From positions 1 through 7,525 of the forward strand of contig JBHAEP010000060.1 in assembly GCA_041855665.1 (NCBI GenBank): a stretch of 7,525 nt of DNA, written 5' to 3'. Shown in pieces: positions 1 to 5,697 of this stretch. Within the stretch, counting starts at the first letter, position 1. Each line of letters begins with the position of its first letter. The notes under the pieces were generated by a model that saw only the letters and a list, made by a program, of their open reading frames with translations, was not told where the DNA came from and did no database searches. A program made the translations under genes and the position numbers. This DNA is from JBHAEP01 sp041855665. GTDB taxonomy: Bacteria; Patescibacteriota; Saccharimonadia; Saccharimonadales; Saccharimonadaceae.

Positions 1-15
1 CATAAAACCGATAGT

Positions 16-43
16 TTGACACCATAAGCATCTTGACTATATA
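16..43 (+). promoter_or_regulatory. possible second, upstream murA promoter (P1)
   Basis: TTGACA (16-21), a 16-bp spacer and TATATA (38-43, four of six -10 matches) precede ATG 50 with the same six-base gap seen for P2 and ATG 68. If active it would give a leaderless transcript starting at the upstream in-frame ATG and a 514-aa protein. The -10 box is poor, so this is tentative. Confidence 0.3.
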
Positions 44-61
44 TCACTTATGATATATAAT
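33..61 (+). promoter_or_regulatory. murA promoter (P2), leaderless geometry
   Basis: TTGACT (33-38) and TATAAT (56-61) are separated by 17 bp. The expected start point is 67-68, the A of ATG 68, so the transcript would have no Shine-Dalgarno leader. This decides the choice of start codon. Confidence 0.8.
38..59. promoter_or_regulatory. perfect palindrome over murA promoter, candidate operator
   Basis: TATATATCA (38-46), spacer CTTA (47-50) and TGATATATA (51-59) form a perfect 9+9 bp inverted repeat. It fills the -35/-10 spacer and overlaps the first bases of the TATAAT box. The position suits a repressor site for a dimeric XRE-type HTH protein, and the adjacent gene product carries such an HTH. 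The AT-rich arms resemble a -10 box, so part of the symmetry could be chance; binding is inferred. Confidence 0.5.
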
Positions 62-67
62 AAAAGA

Positions 68-1594
68 ATGAATTCTGATATTTATTTACAAAAAATCGGT
101 CAATCAATTCAAGAGGCTCGCCAGTCAAAAGGCATGACTCAGTCAGAGCTAGCAGAAGCCACTGGAACCAGCCAAAGTGCAATCAATCGGATTGAAAAAG
201 GCGGTCAAAATGTCAGCCTTGAGATGATTGCTCGAATCAGCGAAGCGCTTTCGCAAGAAATTATCAGATTAAACGACGGTGGAAAGCTAAGTTTTCAAGT
301 TCAAGGCGGGACTGAGCTTTCAGGGGAGATTACTGTTAAAACCAGTAAAAACGCAGCCGTTGGTCTACTTTGTGCATCACTATTAAACAAGGGTCGAACT
401 ACCCTTCGTCAAGTGGCGCGAATTGAGGAGGTAAATCGCATCATCGAAGTACTTAATAGCATTGGTGTAAAAACCAAATGGCTACCCGGAAATGATCTAG
501 AGATAACCCCACCAAAACGACTTGAGCTAGAAAACATGGATATAGCAGCGGCAAAACGAACCAGAACCGTAATCATGTTCCTAGGACCACTACTTCACCA
601 GTACGACGATTTCAAGCTACCATTCGCCGGTGGGTGCAATCTAGGCACTCGCACGGTTGAGCCTCATATGACTGGATTAGCGCCATTTGGTCTTTCAGTT
701 AATGCAACAACTGATTATTACCACGCAACTGTTAAAGAAGCCCATCCAACAAAATCAATCCTCCTAACTGAACGTGGCGACACAGTAACAGAAAACGTCA
801 TTATGGCAGCGGCTTTATATCCCGGAACAACAATTATCCGAAATGCGAGTCCGAACTATATGGTTCAAGATGTATGTTTCTTCTTGGAAAAACTTGGCGT
901 CAAGATCGAAGGAATCGGCACAACAACCCTAAAAATCACCGGCGTTGAGTCGATCGATAAAGATGTCGAATACTATCCTAGTGAAGACCCTATTGAAGCG
1001 ATGAGCTTTATCGCTGCGGCAATAGTTACCGACTCTGAATTAAAAATCAAACGCGTCCCAATAGAATTTACTGAGATTGAATTAGCTATCCTTTCTGGAA
1101 TGGGTCTAAATTATGAAATAAGCGATGAATACGCTGCAAATAACGGCGCCACTCGATTAGTCGATATCGTTATTAAAAAATCAGACCTCAAAGCACCGAA
1201 AGACAAACTCCACAGTATGCCATTTCCAGGCGTGAATATGGATAATTTACCATTCCTCGGCCTAATCGCTACGGCTGCAACTGGTAGAACTTTAGTCCAT
1301 GACTGGAGTTACGAAAACCGAGCTATCTACTTTACAGAACTAACAAAACTAGGCGCAAATATAGAAATGGTTGACCCGCATCGAGTTTATATATCAGGCA
1401 AGACTAGCTGGAAGCCGGCTGACGTAATCGCCCCACCAGCACTACGTCCTAGCGTGGTTATCCTTCTGGCTATGCTTGCAGCAAACGGTAAATCAATCCT
1501 GCGAGACATCTACTCAATAAATCGAGGGTACGAAGAATTGGCTGAAAGGTTAAATAGCATCGGCGCCAAAATCACCACCCTAAAAGACTTCTAG
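68..1594 (+). CDS. murA: UDP-N-acetylglucosamine 1-carboxyvinyltransferase (MurA) with N-terminal XRE-type HTH domain
   Basis: MurA transfers enolpyruvate from PEP to UDP-GlcNAc, the first committed cytoplasmic step of peptidoglycan synthesis. From ATG 68 the protein is 508 aa. Residues about 7-66 form an XRE/Cro-type helix-turn-helix (GMTQSELAEATGTSQSAINRIEKG). The EPSP-synthase-like fold follows from about 74 to 508. Visible MurA landmarks are SKNAA (Lys94-Asn95, the K22-N23 pair of E. coli), GGCNLGTR with catalytic Cys190 and Arg195 (C115/R120 equivalents), NMD with Asp391 (D305 equivalent) and ENR at 416-418 (R397 equivalent). Retained Cys rather than Asp predicts fosfomycin sensitivity. 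Typical MurA is about 420 aa, so the HTH accounts for the extra length. I chose ATG 68 because a TTGACT-N17-TATAAT promoter ends six bases before it; the in-frame ATG at 50 (514 aa) lies inside that promoter but could be used from a weaker upstream one. Autoregulation is inferred from a palindrome over the promoter. MurA identity is secure; a regulatory role of the HTH is inference. Confidence 0.93.
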   Translation: MNSDIYLQKIGQSIQEARQSKGMTQSELAEATGTSQSAINRIEKGGQNVSLEMIARISEALSQEIIRLNDGGKLSFQVQGGTELSGEITVKTSKNAAVGLLCASLLNKGRTTLRQVARIEEVNRIIEVLNSIGVKTKWLPGNDLEITPPKRLELENMDIAAAKRTRTVIMFLGPLLHQYDDFKLPFAGGCNLGTRTVEPHMTGLAPFGLSVNATTDYYHATVKEAHPTKSILLTERGDTVTENVIMAAALYPGTTIIRNASPNYMVQDVCFFLEKLGVKIEGIGTTTLKITGVESIDKDVEYYPSEDPIEAMSFIAAAIVTDSELKIKRVPIEFTEIELAILSGMGLNYEISDEYAANNGATRLVDIVIKKSDLKAPKDKLHSMPFPGVNMDNLPFLGLIATAATGRTLVHDWSYENRAIYFTELTKLGANIEMVDPHRVYISGKTSWKPADVIAPPALRPSVVILLAMLAANGKSILRDIYSINRGYEELAERLNSIGAKITTLKDF

Positions 1595-1596
1595 TC

Positions 1597-1632
1597 AAAT
1601 TTAAGTTCCGAAAAATCGGAACTTAAATTTTT
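1597..1632 (+). terminator. murA terminator
   Basis: Perfect 15-bp stem (1597-1611 with 1616-1630), loop AAAA, and a T-rich 3' end. It starts three bases after the murA stop codon. Confidence 0.93.
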
Positions 1633-1656
1633 GAAAATTAATGCAATAAGTAAAAT

Positions 1657-1687
1657 AAAAATCACCCCATAATACGGAGTGATTTTT
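1657..1687 (-). terminator. terminator of tRNA-Gly
   Basis: Inverted repeat 1657-1668 / 1676-1687 with a 7-nt loop. Read on the minus strand the only irregular pair is a U-G wobble (a C/A mismatch on the plus strand), so it fits minus-strand RNA. It ends in a run of five T, 12 bases past the tRNA 3' end. Confidence 0.85.
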
Positions 1688-1699
1688 AAAATAATTTCT

Positions 1700-1774
1700 T
1701 GGTGCGGGTGGAGAGAATCGAACTCTCGTCACTTGCTTGGAAGGCAGGTATATTAGCCACTATACGACACCCGC
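1700..1774 (-). tRNA. tRNA-Gly (anticodon TCC)
   Basis: 75-nt cloverleaf with encoded CCA (1700-1702) and A73. The acceptor stem GCGGGTG/CACCCGC is perfect, and the T arm is GAGAG-TTCGATT-CTCTC. The anticodon loop CTTCCAA gives TCC. The D stem GTAT/ATAT has a G-U pair. The anticodon stem CCTGC/GCAAG has a C28-A42 mismatch, and position 9 is C rather than the usual purine. It has its own promoter and terminator. Confidence 0.95.
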
Positions 1775-1789
1775 AAGGTTTATATTTTA

Positions 1790-1818
1790 ATTATAATACA
1801 GTTGAAACCTAAAGGCAA
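1790..1818 (-). promoter_or_regulatory. tRNA-Gly promoter
   Basis: On the minus strand TTGCCT (1813-1818), a 17-bp spacer and a perfect TATAAT (1790-1795). The predicted start at about 1783 leaves a leader of roughly nine bases before the tRNA 5' end at 1774. Confidence 0.8.
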
Positions 1819-1837
1819 GCTTTTCATGAATTTTAAA

Positions 1838-1861
1838 CCCCGCCAGAAAAATCTAGCGGGG
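1838..1861 (-). terminator. terminator of the 194-aa gene
   Basis: GC-rich inverted repeat 1838-1847 / 1852-1861 with a 4-nt loop, starting ten bases past the stop codon. On the minus strand the C/A mismatch becomes a U-G wobble. The following U-run is short (three T, then AAAA and more T), so termination may be less efficient than at the other hairpins here. Confidence 0.75.
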
Positions 1862-1870
1862 CATTTAACT

Positions 1871-2455
1871 CTAAACAAGAGTTAGATATTCTTTGGTGTT
1901 AATCAATACCTTACGCTGCTCAAAGTTCTTGTCGAAAACGATGCTTACATCATTTACATAGACAACATCCTCAAGCAGACGGCGACACGGCACAACTTCT
2001 ACCCTGAAACGCTCCCCTTCCAAATAGGAAAAAACCGCAATGCTATTGTTAGAGTTTACGATTGCGCGATTCGGGAGATACTGAAGCGTCATATTCAGAG
2101 TCAAGGTGCCATCTTTTGCCAAAGCTGCGTTGCGAAAAATCCACTTTTCCTCAGACTCGTGAAATTGAACCCCGCAATAAAAGTTAGAAGCCAAAACTTC
2201 CTTGACATCGACAGCACAAGCCAAAGATTTACCCTGATACGACACATTAACAAGGTTTCCGCTAAAATATAAATGCATTTCCGCTGAAACATCCTCGCCA
2301 TACCGAGCTCGCTGAACAAAGTTGCGAGTTTTCAGGACATTACACCTCGCCGATTCATAGAAATTCTGCGACGGTACAACATCCAAATGATCTGGAAGGC
2401 TGTCAGTCACCCCAATCGAGAGATCTACCGGAACCTTCATTTCATTGACCTTCAT
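1871..2455 (-). CDS. hypothetical protein, 194 aa, probably cytoplasmic
   Basis: I do not recognise a family. There is no signal peptide, no transmembrane segment and no known nucleotide-binding or catalytic motif. Many stretches alternate hydrophobic and polar residues (for example 61-73, 117-126 and 138-154), suggesting a mostly beta fold. Cysteines lie at 38, 80, 94 and 157, without close CxxC pairs. The gene stands alone with a terminator behind it. Unlike the other protein genes here it has a leader of about 50 nt and an SD-like GAGAGAG eight bases before ATG 2455. Its second in-frame ATG (Met6, at 2440) is also preceded by AAGG at good spacing, so the protein may begin there. It is driven by a full-consensus promoter, so strong expression is inferred. 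That it is a real gene is supported by the matched promoter, RBS and terminator. Confidence 0.8.
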   Translation of the reverse strand: MKVNEMKVPVDLSIGVTDSLPDHLDVVPSQNFYESARCNVLKTRNFVQRARYGEDVSAEMHLYFSGNLVNVSYQGKSLACAVDVKEVLASNFYCGVQFHESEEKWIFRNAALAKDGTLTLNMTLQYLPNRAIVNSNNSIAVFSYLEGERFRVEVVPCRRLLEDVVYVNDVSIVFDKNFEQRKVLINTKEYLTLV

Positions 2456-2514
2456 AATATCAACTCTCTCTGCTAAATGTACAATTCATAGTCGGATGAC
2501 TAAAATCAAGGCAT

Positions 2515-2543
2515 ATTATACAAAAATAATTAAATAATGTCAA
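2515..2543 (-). promoter_or_regulatory. full-consensus promoter of the 194-aa gene
   Basis: On the minus strand TTGACA (2538-2543), a 17-bp spacer and TATAAT (2515-2520): 12 of 12 matches to the sigma-70-type consensus at ideal spacing. The start is expected near 2508, about 52 bases before ATG 2455. Confidence 0.88.
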
Positions 2544-2547
2544 TAAA

Positions 2548-2576
2548 TTGACTAAAAATTCAAACCATCCTACAAT
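2548..2576 (+). promoter_or_regulatory. promoter of the 119-aa gene, leaderless geometry
   Basis: TTGACT (2548-2553), a 17-bp spacer and TACAAT (2571-2576). Exactly six bases separate the -10 box from ATG 2583, so transcription should begin at the start codon. The -35 boxes of this and the divergent promoter are only four bases apart, so the two polymerases would compete for the site. Confidence 0.8.
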
Positions 2577-2582
2577 AAGCTT

Positions 2583-2942
2583 ATGAATAATATACCTAGA
2601 ATTTCCGCAGAATTGAATGCACGACTAAATCAAGATGGCTTTAGTACTAATTCAAATGGTCTTTCGGGTCAATTAAATCAACCTTCGCTCAACCCTCGCC
2701 TAAAATCATGGAGACAGCGCCAACAATCTCGCCAAGGAATTATCGGTGGATATCAGCAGTCTCAAATAGCCAGAAGCACCACTCCGATAAGAAGTCAGGC
2801 ACTTCAAGGAGAACAAATAACACCAAGTACCGGTAGCATTCTGAATAAAACCTCCTACGAAAGGCCTACCGCCTCTTCTACACCCACCGAAAAACCCGCT
2901 CGCTATAGGTTTAATGAGCCAAAATCACGACGCAACAGATAG
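2583..2942 (+). CDS. hypothetical basic low-complexity protein, 119 aa
   Basis: No family is recognised. The protein is rich in Ser, Gln, Asn and Arg, with 18 Arg/Lys against six Asp/Glu (net about +12). It has no Cys and one Trp (43), and no membrane segment or signal peptide. The middle (about 39-61) is Arg/Gln-rich and the tail (104-119) is strongly basic. Most of the chain looks intrinsically disordered. A nucleic-acid-binding, ribosome- or envelope-associated role would fit the charge, but nothing in the sequence shows a function. The start is supported by a promoter placed for a leaderless transcript. No hairpin lies directly behind the TAG stop, so transcripts may run through tRNA-His to its terminator; the tRNA -35 box begins six bases after the stop. 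It may be an unconserved lineage-specific gene. Confidence 0.62.
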   Translation: MNNIPRISAELNARLNQDGFSTNSNGLSGQLNQPSLNPRLKSWRQRQQSRQGIIGGYQQSQIARSTTPIRSQALQGEQITPSTGSILNKTSYERPTASSTPTEKPARYRFNEPKSRRNR

Positions 2943-2947
2943 AGTGC

Positions 2948-2977
2948 TTGCTAAATAGATATCGTCTGTGATATAAT
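2948..2977 (+). promoter_or_regulatory. tRNA-His promoter with extended -10
   Basis: TTGCTA (2948-2953), an 18-bp spacer and TATAAT (2972-2977), the latter preceded by TGA, giving a TGn extended -10. The expected start near 2984 is about five bases before the tRNA. Confidence 0.75.
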
Positions 2978-2988
2978 CATAGATGCTT

Positions 2989-3066
2989 GGCGGATGTAGC
3001 TCAGTTGGTTAGAGCGCCAGTTTGTGGCACTGGAGGCCGTGGGTTCGATTCCCATCATTCGCCCCA
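2989..3066 (+). tRNA. tRNA-His (anticodon GTG)
   Basis: 78-nt cloverleaf including the G-1 (2989) that marks tRNA-His, opposite C73 (3063), and an encoded CCA (3064-3066). The acceptor stem is GCGGATG/CATTCGC with one G-U pair. The D stem is GCTC/GAGC. The anticodon stem CCAGT/ACTGG is perfect, with loop TTGTGGC. The T arm is GTGGG-TTCGATT-CCCAT. Confidence 0.97.
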
Positions 3067-3075
3067 AATAAAGTT

Positions 3076-3099
3076 ACTCAGATTTTATCTGAGTTTTTT
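3076..3099 (+). terminator. tRNA-His terminator
   Basis: Perfect 8-bp stem ACTCAGAT/ATCTGAGT (3076-3083 with 3087-3094), a 3-nt loop and a run of T. It may also end read-through transcripts from the 119-aa gene. Confidence 0.9.
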
Positions 3100-3108
3100 A
3101 TTTTACTT

Positions 3109-3137
3109 TAGACAAAGACTATTTTTTTTGATAAAAT
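3109..3137 (+). promoter_or_regulatory. tRNA-Arg promoter
   Basis: TAGACA (3109-3114), a 17-bp spacer and TAAAAT (3132-3137). The start would be near 3144, about eight bases before the tRNA. An alternative -10, TAATAT (3137-3142), overlaps it. Confidence 0.65.
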
Positions 3138-3151
3138 AATATTCAGAATAA

Positions 3152-3227
3152 GCCCCGGTAGCTCAGTGGATAGAGCAAGAGACTTCTAAGCTTTTGGCCG
3201 TAGGTTCGATTCCTACCCGGGGTACCA
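3152..3227 (+). tRNA. tRNA-Arg (anticodon TCT)
   Basis: 76-nt cloverleaf with A73 and an encoded CCA (3225-3227). The acceptor GCCCCGG/CCGGGGT opens with a G1-U72 wobble. The D stem is GCTC/GAGC and the T arm GTAGG-TTCGATT-CCTAC. The anticodon loop CTTCTAA gives TCT. The anticodon stem AGAGA/GCTTT has an A31-G39 mismatch next to the loop and a G-U pair. Confidence 0.95.
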
Positions 3228-3247
3228 GAAATTTAGCAAAAAAATAA

Positions 3248-3273
3248 AACCAGAACTATATGAAGTTCTGGTT
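3248..3273. terminator. bidirectional terminator between tRNA-Arg and the clpC-like gene
   Basis: Perfect 10-bp stem AACCAGAACT/AGTTCTGGTT with a 6-nt loop. A T-run follows on the plus strand (ending tRNA-Arg). On the minus strand a long T-rich run follows, ending the ATPase operon, whose last stop is at 3285. Confidence 0.9.
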
Positions 3274-3284
3274 TTTATCATTTT

Positions 3285-5696
3285 TTACGAACTAGATAAA
3301 GCTTCTTGGACTTGCTGCGCAGTAATTACAATTGTTGTCCCGGGCCCAGCTTGCCCGGCTAACATCTGCTTAGCCACAGTATTTTCTATCGCCCTCTGCA
3401 CAACCCGTCGCATAGGCCTCGCTCCCAATCTAGGATCATAACCAAAACTGACCAGCAACTGCTTAGCCTCGTCTTCAACTTCCACCTTAACTTTCTGACT
3501 AGACAAGGTTTTATTGACACTATTTATCATTAAATTAATGATCTGGATCAACTCTGGAGGCCCCAAAGGACTAAATACCACTATCTCATCAAAACGGTTC
3601 AAGAACTCTGGCCTAAACTGATTTGACGCTATAAGCTCATCAGTAAACTGCTGTTCAAACTGTTCAAGTTTGTATCCACGCTCAACATATTCACGAATCC
3701 TATCCGCGCCGGCGTTACTTGTAGCGATAATTATAGAGTCCCTAAAACTAATCTCGCGGTTTTGACTATCTCGCAAAATACCTTCATCTAAAACCTGAAG
3801 CAGGGTCGTTAAGACCTGAGGATGGGCCTTTTCTATCTCATCAAGAAGCACAACACTAAATGGCTGCTTCATCATCTGAGCCGTTAAACTACCTGAAAAT
3901 TCCGTAGGATCCGCTATAAGCCTCATTACGTCAGAAGGTTGAACAAATTCATTTAAATCGATCCGGACAATCCTATCTTCACCGCCAAAATAAACATCGG
4001 CTAACGCCTTGGAAAGCTCTGTTTTACCAACACCTGTTGGGCCTAAAAATAGAAAGGTGCCTATTGGGCGAGTTTGAGACCTAACTCCAGCTCGCGCACG
4101 CCTCAGGGAATCACTAATAACCCTTACTGCCCTTTCCTGGCCAATCATCCTTTCGTGAATGAGCTGTTCTAGATTTAAAAGAGTATCAACTTCGGACTCA
4201 GCCTTCGCTGTTCCCACTTTAATATTTAACGTTTTCTCAATGGTATCCTGAACTGACTTAGCCGTCACCAAGCCATTATCAGCATAATCGCCCGCCGACT
4301 CCAATAACTTTAAAGCCCTGCCCGGCATTGCAAGTTCATGAATATATCGTTGACTCAAAGAATAAGCTTCTTCAATAGCTTGGAACATATAGTGAACCTT
4401 CTTTTGATACTCAAAAAGAACAAGTTTGTCTTGAAGAATTCGAATAGTTTCCTCTTGATTTGCTGGCTGAACAGAAATTCGATTCAATGCATTTAATATA
4501 CCAGTATTTCTCTGACTAATCTGCAGAAACTCCTGCTCTCCAACCGCCAAAATCATCCTTAGCCGACCAGCCTCCAAAATAGGTATCAACAAACTGCTAA
4601 TATCAACCGAACCAACACCTTCTTGGAAAAATAATTGCGCATTATCCAAATATAATATGATATTTTTCGCCCTATAAGCTTCGTTCATTAGAATATTAAC
4701 CAATTGCTCAAGTTCACCTCTTCCTGGAGCAGCAGAAACTAAAGCAGCTGCATCAAGCATGACAACTTGTCGATACTTTAAGTTAGATGGAATTTTCGGA
4801 GAATTTTCCATAATCAACTCTGAAAAAGCCTCAACAATAGCAGTCTTTCCAGATCCGGCCGCACCTATCAACGCAACATTTTGACGCCCTCCGCCAGATA
4901 ATTGACTTATCATCATATCTAAAATTTGCTGATGAGCCTCAAGCTCAACACGCAAAACACCACCTTGACTGAGCACATTGTTGGTGATGTTTTGACCAAA
5001 TCGACTTAGATACGGAGTATACCCAAAACTAAGATCTCGGCCCAAACCACCTCCGTTGAATTTCCTAGAGAATTTTTCCGCAAGTCTCTCGCTGCGAATC
5101 TGCCACTCGAGAGCCTTGATTATGTCATCCTGCTCTAATCCAAATTGGGCTAGTATTTGATCGATCTGATCGACCTGACGGACCAATCCAGCGATAACCA
5201 TGCCGCCGTTCACATATTCAACCCCTAGCCTAGACCTGAGACCAAAAGCAAAATCCCAAGCCAAATCCGAAACTTTCACATCATCTGGCACTAGATCTGA
5301 TAAAAATTGTGCAGAAATACCAAGCCTGCGCGCTAAAAACATCCCACTTTTAGTTTGAACTGCCGCCAAGGCCAAACTCTTACCAGAATCCTGCGGCTTT
5401 AATCTACCCAGAAGTGCGGCCTCGGCAACTCCATGAATGGTATTTCGATCAGAATCTTTCTTGGTGACGGGAAGCCTATCAAGTTCACCCTTTTTCCATT
5501 CGATCAACATCATAGGGAGTGCCGAAAAGCCAACCAATAGCCAACCTAGCACATGAGAAGTAGCAACTAACGCTATACCACCAACAGATAAAGCCACTGC
5601 AGAGATCTGAACTAAAATTATTATAGATCTTGATATGCCAACCCCTATGCGAGCCTTTAAACTTCTCAGGTCATCGTAATTAAAGTTATTTGCCAT
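3285..5696 (-). CDS. membrane-anchored ClpC/ClpB-like double AAA+ ATPase
   Basis: 803 aa. Residues about 22-66 form two membrane helices split near His48, with basic flanks that put the rest in the cytoplasm. Residues about 85-200 hold two degenerate Clp-N-like repeats (near 107-135 and 164-198). D1 (about 255-490) has Walker A GAAGSGKT (278-285), but its Walker B reads LYLDNAQ (Asp351-Asn352), lacking the catalytic Glu. D2 (about 510-803) is complete for ATP hydrolysis: GPTGVGKT (552-559), LLDEIEKAHP (Asp619-Glu620), sensor-1 Asn661, Arg-finger FLNR (Arg701) and sensor-2 GARP (Arg760). Missing are the coiled-coil M domain, a VGF/IGL-type ClpP-docking tripeptide between Asn661 and Arg701, and the GYVGY pore loop (shortened to ADPTEFSG, 595-602). 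A general protein-remodelling role at the membrane, without classical ClpP delivery, is inferred. The gene starts one base after its upstream partner's stop with no strong SD, so translational coupling is likely. Confidence 0.88.
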   Translation of the reverse strand: MANNFNYDDLRSLKARIGVGISRSIIILVQISAVALSVGGIALVATSHVLGWLLVGFSALPMMLIEWKKGELDRLPVTKKDSDRNTIHGVAEAALLGRLKPQDSGKSLALAAVQTKSGMFLARRLGISAQFLSDLVPDDVKVSDLAWDFAFGLRSRLGVEYVNGGMVIAGLVRQVDQIDQILAQFGLEQDDIIKALEWQIRSERLAEKFSRKFNGGGLGRDLSFGYTPYLSRFGQNITNNVLSQGGVLRVELEAHQQILDMMISQLSGGGRQNVALIGAAGSGKTAIVEAFSELIMENSPKIPSNLKYRQVVMLDAAALVSAAPGRGELEQLVNILMNEAYRAKNIILYLDNAQLFFQEGVGSVDISSLLIPILEAGRLRMILAVGEQEFLQISQRNTGILNALNRISVQPANQEETIRILQDKLVLFEYQKKVHYMFQAIEEAYSLSQRYIHELAMPGRALKLLESAGDYADNGLVTAKSVQDTIEKTLNIKVGTAKAESEVDTLLNLEQLIHERMIGQERAVRVISDSLRRARAGVRSQTRPIGTFLFLGPTGVGKTELSKALADVYFGGEDRIVRIDLNEFVQPSDVMRLIADPTEFSGSLTAQMMKQPFSVVLLDEIEKAHPQVLTTLLQVLDEGILRDSQNREISFRDSIIIATSNAGADRIREYVERGYKLEQFEQQFTDELIASNQFRPEFLNRFDEIVVFSPLGPPELIQIINLMINSVNKTLSSQKVKVEVEDEAKQLLVSFGYDPRLGARPMRRVVQRAIENTVAKQMLAGQAGPGTTIVITAQQVQEALSSS

Positions 5697-5697
5697 A

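Noticed and set aside
50..67. ATG 50 as the main murA start
   Set aside because: It lies between the -35 and -10 boxes of the stronger promoter and adds only six residues outside the HTH; kept only as a possible alternative form.
1700..1774. Glycine-decoded UGA code (as in Gracilibacteria and Absconditabacteria), or reading the anticodon as CCA (Trp)
   Set aside because: The anticodon is TCC in a 7-nt loop with T33. Shifting to CCA breaks the stem. No anticodon TCA tRNA is seen, and all genes read through without in-frame TGA.
2101..2319. 72-aa minus-strand reading frame
   Set aside because: It lies wholly inside the 194-aa gene in another frame, with no promoter or ribosome site of its own.
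2969..2979. TGAT-ATA-ATCA symmetry at the tRNA-His -10 box as a second HTH-MurA operator
   Set aside because: Only 4-bp arms, explained by the extended -10 sequence, and without the longer arms of the murA palindrome.
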